A DNA stretch of 64,000 bases from Dermatophagoides farinae (lineage: Eukaryota; Arthropoda; Arachnida; Sarcoptiformes; Pyroglyphidae): positions 4,283,001 through 4,347,000 of the forward strand of contig NC_134679.1 in the NCBI RefSeq assembly GCF_024713945.1, given 5' to 3'. Positions 14,314-25,637 of this stretch are shown piece after piece. Below the pieces are notes generated by a model. It saw only the letters and a program-made list of their open reading frames with translations, had not been told where the DNA came from and did no database searches. Numbering within the stretch: position 1 is the stretch's first letter; every line of letters starts with the position of its first letter. The position numbers and the translations under genes are program-made.

Positions 14314-15557
14314 AATTTTAGACCACTCAAATCAATTGAAATTCAACATATAGTAATTCATTGACATTTTTATTTCATTCTTTAAGTGAACAACAAATCC
14401 TTTAATACCTTGAACTCCATATGCAATAAGCTGTAAATAACTCCGATTTCTTGCCCCCATCAATTCTTCATTTCACATCTGACCTGAATTGTGGGTTTGC
14501 CTTTCATTTTCTCATCAGATTCCTATTGATCAAAATCATCGATGACGAAAAAATTACTTAAAATACGAATTATTATTTTAAAATTGTGTTAGATTATAAT
14601 CATGCCACATGAGCCGTTTTTCTTTCCTTTTTTGGCTATAATTTGTGTCTTTTTATATATAAATTCTCCATTTATTTCATTCATAACACACAACAATTTT
14701 AAACCTTTCCATCCATCTACCTACCTTGTTTTGATGCAAATATATCACTTATATATATATCAAACCCCCTTGATTTCTACAAAACAAAAAAAAATGAAAA
14801 ATCTATGCCTCATTGTTATCAATATTTCCATACTGATGAACACAGATAAAAAAATCAAATTCAAATGGAGAAGAATATATAAATTTATTTTTAATTGTAT
14901 AAAAACAAAACAAAAAAAAGATATCAAAAAACAAAAGTTTGATTGAAGCGACATAATTATTGATTTAACACAATATTGATTATTTGATGAGATAAATGCA
15001 AAAATTATGAATCAAATGGAATATAATAAATAAAAAGAAAAATTATTTTTCAAAGAAAAAAAAATTATTTTCGATTCATCACCTGATTGAAACCAGATGG
15101 CAATACTTTCGAAGATTTTAATGCTTTTCACCTGTCAAATTAACTCCAGCTTCACAGCTTTTCTTATTTTGGAAATTTTTTTTTTATATATTCGTTGCCG
15201 TTATTATTATTTGTATATGTAATTCTTTGTATCATCATAAAAAATTCAAGCACATGTGTCAGATAATTGCTGAATGAATATAGAATTGTAAAGAATTGAA
15301 TTTATTTATGTCGATCAATGTGCAATATCCGTATTCATCTGTGCCATATTGTAACAATATTTGTTCATTGTTTTTTTCTTGATATTCATCGTTTTATTAT
15401 CATCATCGTCGCCCACCATCATAATTATCGTAATTGGCTTTCATCGTCTCAATTATAAAGAATTTTTTTTTCTACGTTTGAACAATTTGTAAATGGGATC
15501 CAATCATTGAATTTTTTTTAGTTGAAAAAAAAAATTTCACTCAATGATACAATTATT
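14314..15557. other. cic 3' UTR and upstream region of the TBC1D2-like gene
   Basis: AT-rich, with no supported coding sequence; the 114-residue frame at 14602 is low complexity. AATAAA at 15025-15030 is a candidate cic polyadenylation signal. TTTTTTTTAG at 15512-15521 looks like a 3' splice site just before the Rab GAP coding exon, suggesting an upstream 5' UTR exon. Confidence 0.55.
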
Positions 15558-18470
15558 ATGTACCAAAATAGTAGTAATAGTAACAACAACAAAAATAGAA
15601 ATGTAGAACAACTTCAAAAACAATCCAAAAACAATAAAGATAATGATGTTCTTCAAGGTTATCTTTTGATACATTCGAACGTTCAACAAGAGCAATCATC
15701 GCCATTGGTCAATCATCGCAAAAAACGTTGGTTCGTTTTCAATAAAGACAATGGTAAACTATATTACTATCGTACAAAAGAAGATCTTTTTCCATTGGGT
15801 GAGATTAATATAAATCAATCATCATTTATATTGGCCAATCCGACTACTGGTGTTGATACATTTCGATTCGAAATACGTTCAGGTGTAAAACGATTCATGC
15901 TCGAAGCGAATACTCCCACCGAAGGTTTCCATTGGGTTCGAATGTTACAACAATATCGTCAAAGCTATTTCCAACGATTAGCTGAACCATTAGCTGATCG
16001 ATCGGATAAATCGTATTTCTCAATTGGTACCACCGCCGCCGTTACCGAAACTACATCGGATAAATCAAATGAAAGCGAATTTTACCAAAGCTGTGATATG
16101 AACACTGTTGATTCTCATAGTCGAAACAAAATTTTAAATGAACAAATGGTTCAACCGAAACCCAAATTTCCGAATCTATCGGCTCAAAAACGTACTCAAT
16201 CATTACCACCTGCTAAACGTGACCAAAAACTATCGGTGCCAATCACAAATAGTGACCATCGTCGACCATCTCGTATATTTGGTGGAATGTTTAGTGGTAA
16301 ACCAAATAAGCAGCTTGTCCACAATATTCAAGATGATTCTATTAAAGATGTTGACATGAATTGCTCACAATGTCGGCGATCAAATGGTAGCCTATTAGCA
16401 TTACGCCATGATAAAATGGCCCTAGAAGATGAAGTGAAAACTAATCGTGAAGTTATAAAAATCTTACAAGAACAATTAAGAATTTTTAATCAAAGTGAAA
16501 AACCGACAAATTGTTCAGATACGGATGATCCACGGTGTGATGATATAATTGCTTTGAAAATCAAATTAAACACAATGGTTAAAGATAATGAAAAATTGCG
16601 ACAAGAAAATTGTTCATTATCGACAACAAAACAAGTGTTGGAAGAAATGCTTGAATCTCGTGATCGTACACTAGTTTCTTTAACACATGAAGTTTATGAT
16701 TTGGAATGTAAAAATTCTAGAATGCAAACTCATGCTGAATTGGAACGAGAATTTATTCAGGATGAAGTGCCGAGAAAACTTAAACAAAAAATTGAACAGC
16801 TTGAGGTAGGTTAAACGGTATCAAAGATTGATGATTAATTTAATTTACAATGTTTGATTTCAAATTATTAGGATACAGCCATTGCATTCGAACAACAAAA
16901 CTATTTTCTCAACAAAGAAATAATCGAATTAAATGAAATTAACAGAATTCTTGAACTTAAACACAAACAATCCGAGGCAAAATTGTGTGAAGTTGAAGCT
17001 AAATCATCGCAGATACAATCAAAATTATTGTCACTTTTGAAAGAAATCAATCATTGTATACAAGTTGAAGAACGCAATCAAAAAGAGGTATTTCATGGTA
17101 TCGAATCATCATCATCATCATCAAATTCATTCGTCACTAATGAATCTGTTAAGCAAATAGTATCGAGATTGCTTGAGGAAAGTTCTTTAGACATTCCATT
17201 AAGTTGGAAACCTGGAAATCGACCAAGATCTCGATGGTCAAATCAATCGGCTTCGAATTCAATTTGTGGTGCCGAATATGATGAATTAGGATTCTATCAT
17301 CATAACAATGAAAGACCACGATGTTATGATTTTGTTCTTGATCCTGATAAAAGTGAGATCACATGGCGTTCTAAATGGGATCATTTTATGAGCAATTTAA
17401 CTAATCATGGAGAAGTTCCGATTGGCAATTTTGAGCTAAAACAAATGATTCGGCTCGGTGTACCTCAGGATTATCGTTGTAAGATTTGGCGTTCATTAAT
17501 ACATCAACGTGTCAAAGATCACAAAGCTAAATTGAGTGATGACTATTACGAATCATTACTTCGTAATCGTTCAAAACTTGGTTCGCAAAGCAAAGTTCTT
17601 GATCCATCGGCTAAACAAATTGAATTGGACTTGTTACGTACATTGCCAAATAATCGTCATTTCGAAAATCTAGAATCTGATGGTATTGAACGACTTCGTC
17701 GTGTGCTATTGGCATATAGTCTCCATAATCCATCGGTGGGCTATTGCCAAGGATTGAATCGGTTAGCAGCTGTTGCATTGCTATTTATGCCTGAAGAAGA
17801 TGCATTCTGGTGTCTGGTGGCAATCGTAGAAACAATTATGCCTAAAGATTATTATGGCCGTAATTTGCTCGGTATATGTTTCTGTAGAAAGCTATATTTA
17901 TAAATTCTAATCTTTTCATTTTTTTTATAGGCGCACATGTTGATCAATACGTATTACGAGATTTAATTACGGACAAATTGCCCCAATTATCACAACAAAT
18001 GGACCATCATCATATAGAAATATCATTGTTTGCCTGGTTTTTGACCATTTTTGTTGACAATGTACCGGTGTTTGTCTATCTACACATCTGGGATGTATTC
18101 CTGCATGAAGGTAGTAAAGTTTTGTTTAGATTCGCATTGGCCATACTACGTCTGCATGAATCTGAACTGCTGCAGATGACCGATTCGGCATCAATGAATC
18201 AATTTCTGCGTACATTAGATGAAAGACAATTCAATCTACAACGGTTATCTGATATAGCATTCCGTGAACTGAACCCGTTTCCATACCGATTAGTGCGATC
18301 CAAAACGAACACATTATACTGCTTTGGTCATTGAAGAACTTAAAAAGATTGATGAATTTCGTTACACATTGAACAACGATGAAACGAAAGGTGAACAATT
18401 ACAAACGGAAAAATCAAAATCAAAAGATAATTCTCAGCAATCATCATTTGATGATAATGAATCTGATTAA
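15558..18470 (+). CDS. TBC1D2: PH + coiled-coil + TBC domain Rab GAP, TBC1D2 (Armus)-like
   Basis: This is a predicted Rab GTPase-activating protein; family members inactivate Rab7 and affect endosome/autophagosome traffic and cell junctions. Exons are 15558-16805, 16872-17871 and 17931 to the end, with introns of 66 and 59 bases. A PH domain lies at about residues 31-138 (LQGYLLIH to EGFHWVRMLQQY) and coiled coil at about 280-480. The TBC domain (about 611-870) carries the catalytic Arg in IELDLLR (about 666) and the Gln finger in YCQG (about 707). The start is the first in-frame ATG after a possible 3' splice site at 15521. After NPFPYRLVRSK the zero frame stops at 18332-18334. The +1 frame, entered at the AAAA run 18302-18305, continues for 54 codons (KKIDEFRY and so on) to TAA 18468 and looks like the usual family C-terminus. 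I take this as a one-base frameshift or assembly error. Total is about 928 residues, normal for TBC1D2. Confidence 0.9.
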
Positions 18471-18566
18471 AATTAATGAAAAAAATAAACATATCTTTTT
18501 TATTGATAAACACTACTGACATTTGATATTACAAGATGATTATTATGAAAAAAAATGAAATTATAA
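18471..18566. terminator. Convergent 3' ends with overlapping poly(A) signals
   Basis: Only 96 bases separate the Rab GAP stop from the GTF3C3-like stop on the other strand. AATAAA at 18484-18489 serves the plus gene. TTTATT at 18498-18503 (AATAAA on minus) serves the minus gene. Each transcript would therefore extend into the 3' end of the other. Confidence 0.65.
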
Positions 18567-21125
18567 TCATACAGCACAAAATTTTAAGATTAATTCATTG
18601 GCACGATCATGATTACCTGAATTCCGATAAATCTGTGATAAGTTGAATGCTATCTCCGGTGAAAGATCAAAACGTTTATCATGTACTTTAAGTGGTGTTT
18701 GAAGAGCTGCTTGATACAATTCAATTGCGTAAGGAATGAATCCAAGTTGATGAAATGTTCGGGCCAGATTATAGTAGGTTTCTTGACATTTACCAATCTT
18801 GAGCATATAATCATGAAGAAAGGCAATCATTTGAGCAAACAATGAACATTTATCCAAAGTATGTTTCTGACAGATGAGATGCAGATAAGCAAGGGCAACA
18901 TGAAATGAATCATAACGATACGATGTTCGCATTCGATAGATCATTAAGTAGATGGCTAATGCATGAAGATAACGTGCTGATTCAAATGCAATATGACCAT
19001 TTACTATTAGAATATTAACATTTTCTGGTGATTCTGACCAAAGTCGAATGCAGAAACGTTTATGACGATAATCTTGATAAATGCTGCTCAACATTGCACT
19101 GAATGCATACCATAATTTACCATTATTACGAAATTCTTTTATTAATAATTTTCCCAACCAGAAGGTATATTGACGAACTTTAGCATCGATACAGGTTCGA
19201 AATGTAACCAATAGAATTGGTTGTATTAATTCATGGCTATATGAAGACATAAGACCGGAAAATGCCCAGCGTACTGCTTCATCATGTTCTTGAAGATAGT
19301 TTAGCAAAACGAATATGGATTTTTTCCAAAAATCAAAAAATTGTTCTTTAATCAAACGACCACCAATCAATTCAGTTCGTCCAGTCAAACGTGAACATTT
19401 TCGACGCAATGATCGTGCCGATTTCATAAGACTGAGTGATGTAGTTGATCGTGCAACCAATTCAGCCATATCTCGCCAATTTTCAATAAAATATAGATTG
19501 GAACTTAATAGTAATCGGCAATGTGAAATAAATTCTGTCCATCTTTTACAAACGAACAAAAGATTGCATCGATTCATCAATAGAGTAATATCTACTTTTA
19601 AATGATCAAGATTGACTTTATCAAGTGCACGTTCTGGTATACCAATCTGATTGCAAAGATCACTTAATTCATTTACAGCCTCGTAATTATGTTGATCAAA
19701 ACGTATGGCATTACCATAAGCTTCGATGGCATTTTCATCTTGGCCAAGTTTCCGCAAACATAAACCATGCCAATACCAATATTTGGATGATTTAAGATTT
19801 TTCACCAATTTGGTCGTATAAACATGAGCTTGTTCATATTCATCTGCATTTATTAAAGCAACAATTATCGGCCTATAAACCATTTCCAGTGCAGTTTCAT
19901 GTTCAATTTTAGAAAATTCATTATGAAACTTTTTTATCGAATCAGTATGGCAATGTTTTTTAAAATATAAACAAGCACAGATTAATTTTGATTGTAATAC
20001 AATGTCATCAGTATTGAAAAGATTTTTATCTAAATTATCGAAAATAATGTCTCGACATTGATTGACATTTTCAACATCAATACCATCAAGTTTTTCCGTT
20101 TTGATTAAATTATATTGAATGAATTTCGAGATCAATTCATCGATCTTACCATTTGTTAGTAATAAATCGAAATATGTCGCAACATATAGACGAAATGAAA
20201 CAAATTTATCAGAATCTTGTTCGATCGAATGTTGAACAATAATATTCTCGATGATGGCTAACGCTTCTGATGGAGAATTCAATTGAAATAGCAACAAATT
20301 AGCAATGCGAAATGCAATCGAAATGATAATCTTGTAATCTTCAGGCTCCAAAATGGACATCATTTTTTCATATGTTTTGTATGCATTTTCATATTGTTTC
20401 AATTCTTCGAATATGTTTGATTTTTTTATATAATAAGTCAAATTGCGTGGACTTAATCGTAGGGCTTTTGTGTAGAATTTCAACGCTGATTTGTACATAC
20501 TATTGAAATAAGCTAGCTCGGCAATTTCTGCCCAACGTTCACTATCGTTTTGGTTGAATTCTATGCCTAGAAGATAAAATTCCAGAGCCTTATCATAATT
20601 GCCTAATCTGCGATATATATCACCAAGTGCATCATATGGTTCTGGATTCAATGGATTAATACGGATAACTTCGAATAGCAAGCCAATAGCTTCGTCATTT
20701 TTTCCATGTGCAAATTTCATAAAAGCTTCACCAATTGAAAAATTGATGATATCGTTTGAAGTTTTACGAAATAATTTCTGTCTAGTATCGACTGGATTAA
20801 TTCCATAGGTTTTATAAATATTACGCATATCTATCTCAATCGGTTCTTCAATTTCTTTCTGTTCTTCGAATGTCAACATATCGATGGTGCCAATTTCTTC
20901 TTGCATTGAACGTTTACGAACTTTGGATCGTGTTGAACGCATAGATTGTGGCCGCTTTGAGCGTTTATTATCGTTGGTATAATACATTTCATGATAATAT
21001 TGTTGAGGATCGATTTCAATTTCGTCAATTTCAAATTGATCTTCACCAAAACCTTCGTTTATATCCGCACAACCATCACGCATTTTTAGCAATAGCTGTA
21101 AAGGATTTTCGTTTTCTTCATCCAT
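18567..21125 (-). CDS. GTF3C3: TFIIIC subunit 3 (TFIIIC102/Tfc4)-like TPR protein
   Basis: General transcription factor IIIC binds the A and B boxes of tRNA genes and recruits TFIIIB for RNA polymerase III. This subunit is a TPR scaffold. The 852-residue single-exon frame is close to the roughly 890 residues usual for animals. An acidic N-terminus (about 1-45) is followed by a basic patch (KRSKRPQSMRSTRSKVRKR) and then INFSIGEAFMKFAHGKNDEA opening the first TPR array (about 130-265). Further TPRs are seen at about 440-510 (YWYWHGLCLRKLGQDENAIEAY) and 790-850 (TYYNLARTFHQLGFIPYAIELY), with the helical middle in between. The start is the only ATG before the acidic N-terminus. The intronless state is unusual next to its neighbours but shows no sign of decay. 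Confidence 0.9.
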   Translation of the reverse strand: MDEENENPLQLLLKMRDGCADINEGFGEDQFEIDEIEIDPQQYYHEMYYTNDNKRSKRPQSMRSTRSKVRKRSMQEEIGTIDMLTFEEQKEIEEPIEIDMRNIYKTYGINPVDTRQKLFRKTSNDIINFSIGEAFMKFAHGKNDEAIGLLFEVIRINPLNPEPYDALGDIYRRLGNYDKALEFYLLGIEFNQNDSERWAEIAELAYFNSMYKSALKFYTKALRLSPRNLTYYIKKSNIFEELKQYENAYKTYEKMMSILEPEDYKIIISIAFRIANLLLFQLNSPSEALAIIENIIVQHSIEQDSDKFVSFRLYVATYFDLLLTNGKIDELISKFIQYNLIKTEKLDGIDVENVNQCRDIIFDNLDKNLFNTDDIVLQSKLICACLYFKKHCHTDSIKKFHNEFSKIEHETALEMVYRPIIVALINADEYEQAHVYTTKLVKNLKSSKYWYWHGLCLRKLGQDENAIEAYGNAIRFDQHNYEAVNELSDLCNQIGIPERALDKVNLDHLKVDITLLMNRCNLLFVCKRWTEFISHCRLLLSSNLYFIENWRDMAELVARSTTSLSLMKSARSLRRKCSRLTGRTELIGGRLIKEQFFDFWKKSIFVLLNYLQEHDEAVRWAFSGLMSSYSHELIQPILLVTFRTCIDAKVRQYTFWLGKLLIKEFRNNGKLWYAFSAMLSSIYQDYRHKRFCIRLWSESPENVNILIVNGHIAFESARYLHALAIYLMIYRMRTSYRYDSFHVALAYLHLICQKHTLDKCSLFAQMIAFLHDYMLKIGKCQETYYNLARTFHQLGFIPYAIELYQAALQTPLKVHDKRFDLSPEIAFNLSQIYRNSGNHDRANELILKFCAV

Positions 21126-21924
21126 TTGCCTGCGGTAATAATGAAATTCTTTTCGGTAAAAAAAATTTTTAAATCTTCAAATTTACAATTTGTTTCAATG
21201 ATCAACACGCATATTTTTGTAAATAATCGATACTATCGATACCTATGTGCTCAAATTTTCAAATTTTTTAGTTTTTTGAAAAAATTGACGTCATTTCTTC
21301 GGAAATATGACGCGAAAACGTGAAAAAAGCAATGCACTGTTTTAATAACGAAAATTTGATTACATATTCAAAATATAACCACATATTATTACATTTAGTG
21401 ATAAATTATATTTACATACGTGGCCTTCATTTTGGTCAAACAAGTAAGTATTAAATTTAATCGCTACATGTACCCGGTACATTTTGTTTATGTAATCACA
21501 TATATCAGGAGTTTTTAAACTTTCTAATCATGGATAACTTGAACGATCACATTTCTTTCGAAAACTTTGTTCTTTATTGATAAAAATTAGATTGTAACAA
21601 ATAGTTTGAGAATCACTTGAATATTTCATAAATTGTACCGATTTTTATCTTGACTTTCCCCCTATCAAAAGTTCGGTTTTTTTGTTTTATTTTGAACATC
21701 TTAATTTGATTTCATTTGAAAAATAAACAAAAATAAAAATTATCATAACCAATTGTGCAGCCTATGTACAGTATTTTCCATATATATTTTATCTAAAATT
21801 AATAATAATTTATCCTTATAAACAACAACTGAACTTAATAAATAAATGGTGAAATTGAGTTAAATTGTTATGTGCATTTTTTCATCGACCGAAACAAATC
21901 ATCAAGTAACAAGTTGCTTACAAA
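21126..21924. promoter_or_regulatory. Divergent promoter region between GTF3C3 and the FAXDC2-like gene
   Basis: About 800 AT-rich bases lie between two genes transcribed away from each other. No coding sequence is supported. I could not pick a TATA box or initiator with confidence. Confidence 0.45.
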
Positions 21925-22940
21925 ATGGAAACAATAAATCTGACGATCGACAAGTATGGTGACCAATAATTTCGTCAATATAAAATTTTTCTTCTTAACC
22001 GATATTTTTTTTTCTTATTGAATTAAATTTAGCATTACTGAACCATATCGATTGGCAGTAGAAAATCATTATGAATCATTTATTCTTCATCGTTTCAATG
22101 GTGATCACAAATTTGCAAATTCACTGATTGGCTTGTTCATAACAATACCCGTTTATTGGATTGTCGGTACAGCCTATACATTCATCGATATTTATCAATG
22201 GCCAAAATTCATTTTGAAATACAAAATTCAAATGGATAAATCACAAGTGAATGGAAAAGATTTACGAAGATTAGTGAAACAAGTGTTATTTAATCAAATT
22301 TTGGGTATCTCATTGGGTGCTTCATTTCAGTGGTTACAAGTGAATCATATACTAATTCCACAATCATCTACACGAATACCGACGATAAGCCGATTTATTA
22401 CAGAATGGATATCATTCATATTGATACGTGAAGTTTTGTTCTATTATACACATCGATTATGTCATCATGGTTATCTTTATCGACATATTCATAAACGCCA
22501 TCATGAATGGCAAACACCGATTGCTTTGGCAGCAATTTATTGTCACCCAATTGAACATGCAATTGTCAATACATTTCCCGTTCTTATTGGACCATATTTA
22601 ATGCAATCACATTTACTTGTTTCAAATCTTTGGCTACTATATACGGTATTATTGACATTGAATGACCACTGTGGTTATCATTTTCCCTGGTCATTGTCAC
22701 CTGTTTTTCATGATTTTCATCATCTCAAGTAAGTTTTTTTTGTTTCTGTTTGTATTGATTTAATATTAAAATCTTTCCATTCATTGTGATTGATATAGAT
22801 TTAATGTTAATTATGGAATCCTTGGTATATTGGATTGGCTACATGGTACAGATAAAATTTTCCGTAAATCAAAGTATTTCCAAAATCATCGTATCTATTT
22901 TGGCCTTACACCACCATCAGACTATTCAAAAATGAACTGA
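21925..22940 (+). CDS. FAXDC2: Fatty acid/sterol hydroxylase superfamily protein, FAXDC2-like, 3 exons
   Basis: This is a membrane-bound di-iron hydroxylase of the ERG3/sterol desaturase superfamily, acting in the endoplasmic reticulum. The substrate cannot be told from sequence. Exons are 21925-21953, 22033-22728 and 22799-22940 (introns of 79 and 70 bases, GT/AG). They join without a frame break into 288 residues, somewhat shorter than human FAXDC2. Hydrophobic segments lie at about 32-60, 85-105 and 125-145. The histidine boxes are all present: HRLCHH, then HKRHHEW with the TPIALAAIYCHPIEHAIVN block, then DHCGYH and FHDFHHLKFN. The last box is split by the second intron. The C-terminal GILGILDWLHGTD matches the family. 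AATAAA follows at 22973-22978. Confidence 0.9.
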
Positions 22941-23087
22941 TTGTGTTTTTTTCACATTTCAAATGGCAAAATAATAAAAATAAATTTATTTTAATTAATT
23001 AATTTTTATTTTATGGTGTTGTATTACATAGAATTTAATTCGTAAAAACAGTGTTTTTTTGATTGAACAAAAAGAAACCACACTTTT

Positions 23088-23241
23088 CGCAGCCAACAGG
23101 ATTCGAACCTGTGCGGGAAAAATCCCAATGGATAACTAGAATTAATATATTTTCCATTCTTGAAATGAAGTTTTCATTTTTTTTTCTTTCCAAAATTTCT
23201 AATTTCGAGTCCATCGCCTTAACCAACTCGGCCATAGCTGC
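23088..23241 (-). tRNA. tRNA-Ser (anticodon CGA) with a 70-base intron
   Basis: Read on minus, the gene starts GCAGCTATGGCCGAGTTGG (acceptor strand and A box) and ends with GGTTCGAATCC (B box) and TTGGCTGC plus discriminator G. The 7-bp acceptor stem pairs with one G-T. The anticodon loop is CTCGAAA, with CGA at 23207-23205. The canonical intron lies after position 37 at 23203-23134; its removal restores the ATGGA/TCCAT anticodon stem. The long variable arm (GGGATTTTTCCC) is typical of serine tRNAs. The mature length is about 84 bases. It looks functional. Confidence 0.92.
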
Positions 23242-23827
23242 TTTGAATGAGTTAAAGTATAGGCATTGCTGCTTGAATAGCAAGGCAGTGATATGAGAGA
23301 ATAAAGAGTCTAGGGCACCAAAATTGAAAAATATTGGCTCTAAAACTAATAAAAAAAAATTAAAAAATCTGGATAATATTGGATTTTATATCTACTCTTT
23401 AAGTTTTCTTTTATGTAAGGTTATTAGTAATAAATAATTCTTGCAATTGAAAGTCTGCTTACTTGCATGAAAACTTTCAAATCTAGACACTTGTACCCTT
23501 TATAAATTCCAAAATATGGTAAAATATTCATCCTAAAATCAGTTATGATAACAAAAATATTGATATACTTCATTTTAAATAGATTTTGATAAAGTCATTC
23601 GGCATTGTTTTCCTAAATAACATCTGATCATCAATAAATATAATTCTTGCAATTGAAAGTTTGTGTAAATTCATTACAATAGATGGCACTAGAATAGATT
23701 GACTATTTCAACATTTTAAGAAATGATTTTAAATTGAATGGCGTTGTTTGTGTTTACATTGGAAAGGTGTTGGTGTATAAAAATTAAAAATCTTATCAAT
23801 CTACTAGTCTATCTTAATATAAATATA
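23242..23827. other. Intergenic, nothing recognised
   Basis: AT-rich sequence with a short near-repeat (TCTTGCAATTGAAAGT at about 23439 and 23643). No gene was supported. Confidence 0.5.
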
Positions 23828-24021
23828 CAGTAATACCCCGCTTAGCGCTGCCCCGTTTAGCGCTGATTCGATATAACGCTGCACAATTACCCTACATTAC
23901 ATTGTTACATTGTATATGAAGGGTAAAAATGCATTATGTAAAAATAGCCCCGCTTAGCGCTGTTTCGCTTAACGCTCAGAATTTTTGTAACGTAACCCCC
24001 GCGTTAAGCGGGGTATTACTG
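23828..24021. mobile_element. Tigger/pogo-like MITE, 194 bp, with TA target duplication
   Basis: Both ends carry the inverted repeat CAGTAATACCCCGCTTA(G/A)CGC, flanked on each side by TA (23826-23827 and 24022-24023). The interior repeats the motif CGCTTAGCGCTG several times and has no coding capacity. CAGT ends with a TA duplication are the hallmark of pogo/Tigger members of the Tc1/mariner superfamily. The good match of the ends suggests that it is fairly young. Confidence 0.85.
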
Positions 24022-24023
24022 TA

Positions 24024-24700
24024 AATAAATATATTGAAATGTACCATACACTAAGAAAAATAGGAACTTTTCGTATACTACGTATAACTATTTTCTCTAC
24101 GCAAAGAAAAGCTGAAAATGAAATTGATGATTCTTTTTTCCAATTTTTTTTTCATCATCCAGCATTTTACGATGAGAAAAGAATCGTTTTTCTTATTGTA
24201 ATAGTTGGATTCACAAACCAGAAAAAAGAAAGAAAAAATCCGAATGTTTGTCCAATTATTTCATTATTTATTTTGTTGATGTTTTGTGATATGAAAATGA
24301 CTTGATTATTTTATTGAATTATATTTTAATGAAAAACTTATAATAATCGAAAATACATGGATACAAAAGAAAACGTTGAATTATTACATATGTTTATTTT
24401 GAGAGAACAAAAGAACCCAAAATTCTGCTCACTTGGGCAATTCATAAAAGACGTACCAACGTCAAACATTCTGAGAGAGAACCATTTACTCACTAACATA
24501 TTTTGTCCAACGAACATTTGTATCTTTCATGAATATTCCAATTTCGCGACATTATGAGGTAAAAGAAAAAAAGCAATCGAGCAAAAAATATTACAATCCT
24601 GTTGTTATGGCAATCTTAAGACAAACAAAACTGATCAATCGAATGTTCATAAATAAGAAAATGATTATCAATGTTGTGTTTGATTTTACAGTATGATATG
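24024..24700. other. No supported gene
   Basis: The open frames at 24039-24305 and 24357-24557 show no domain, signal or family resemblance. I treat them as chance. Confidence 0.4.
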
Positions 24701-24705
24701 ACAAA

Positions 24706-24952
24706 TCAAAATAAAAAAATGTGATTGAATGTGTCAGTAACAAGGTTATCAAAAATCAAATTACATAAATAGGTAAACATTGAATGTTTTTTTGTCACAT
24801 CCCCTATATATGCTTCTCGTAGACGCCGAATTTTCAGACCAAAACTGTACCACCAAATAACAAGAACCATGATTGTAGCACCAACAGCAATACCCACTTG
24901 TGATGAAATAACAAAACCAAGATTCTTAGTTATTTAAAAACAAAATCTATGT
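24706..24952 (-). pseudogene. Fragment of the small single-pass membrane protein family (copy 5)
   Basis: The minus frame encodes a hydrophobic helix (VGIAVGATIMVLVIWWY) followed by a basic tail (KIRRLREAY). This resembles the TM-plus-tail part of the copies at 30274, 40271, 42239 and 42551. No N-terminal signal peptide or acidic stretch was found in frame. The similarity is by layout and a few residues, so membership is tentative. Confidence 0.35.
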
Positions 24953-24959
24953 AAACAGA

Positions 24960-25160
24960 GAATGCGCGTGGGCTTGGCGGTACACAGATGACGTGATGAA
25001 AAGGGGATAAAAAGACAGCGCTCACCCCATTGGAGATTCATTCTATGATTATTGGTTGTTTGATGCACACGTCAATTATTGTATTAAACCAAAAAGATGA
25101 TTATTGTGTTTTAAATAAAGTCTATCCTTCTACATCTTTCAATTGGTGTCCTTAAGTTTC
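24960..25160 (+). repeat. Possible solo LTR or promoter remnant
   Basis: A TATA-like GGGGATAAAAAGACAG at about 25003-25018, a GC-rich stretch, AAATAAAG near 25115 and TTGGTGTCC at about 25143 follow the order promoter, poly(A) signal and primer-site-like sequence seen in LTRs. No coding part is attached and no second LTR was found, so the call is weak. Confidence 0.25.
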
Positions 25161-25455
25161 ACATAGAATAATACCAAATACCAAGGTCCAAATGCCTTCG
25201 TCAGAGCTTTAAATGAATGTTGTTTCAATTGTTTCATTCTTTTTTACATCTTTCGTGGTGTTGATATTGTTGACTGGTATATCCCTGAGTGCTATATCAT
25301 ATATATTAGCGTATACAATGCAAATATACATCATTACCAAAAGTATTTTTATCATTTTGTCGTTTGATTTTTTCATTTGTAATCAAAGGAAATCTTGATA
25401 TATGAGATATGATGATGAAATGCGCACAGTCTATATATAGTATAGTAACATTTTT

Positions 25456-25500
25456 TATTCGAATTCTTCTGAATATTCCTCGTAAATATCGGAATCGCAA
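25456..25500 (-). pseudogene. Detached acidic-tail fragment of the small membrane protein family
   Basis: On minus this encodes CDSDIYEEYSEEFE followed by a stop. It is the same acidic tail found downstream of the stop in the copies at 30274, 40271 and 42239. One codon differs from those copies by a silent change (TCA for TCG). The upstream part is unrelated or decayed. Confidence 0.5.
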
Positions 25501-25637
25501 ACGTTTGTTCAATTGATGAAATCTTTCGTATTTATACGAAGAATTTGGTCCAAATTCAAATGCATCTTCCCAATAATGCAATATGTTGTGGAATTTCGGC
25601 GTTAATTTGCAAATTCCAAACTCATTTTTTGATCCTT

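Noticed and set aside
25213-25398. Hydrophobic 61-residue frame near the membrane protein fragments
   Set aside because: It lacks the acidic/Thr-rich linker and tail of the family and is antisense to a detached family fragment region. Probably chance in T-rich DNA.
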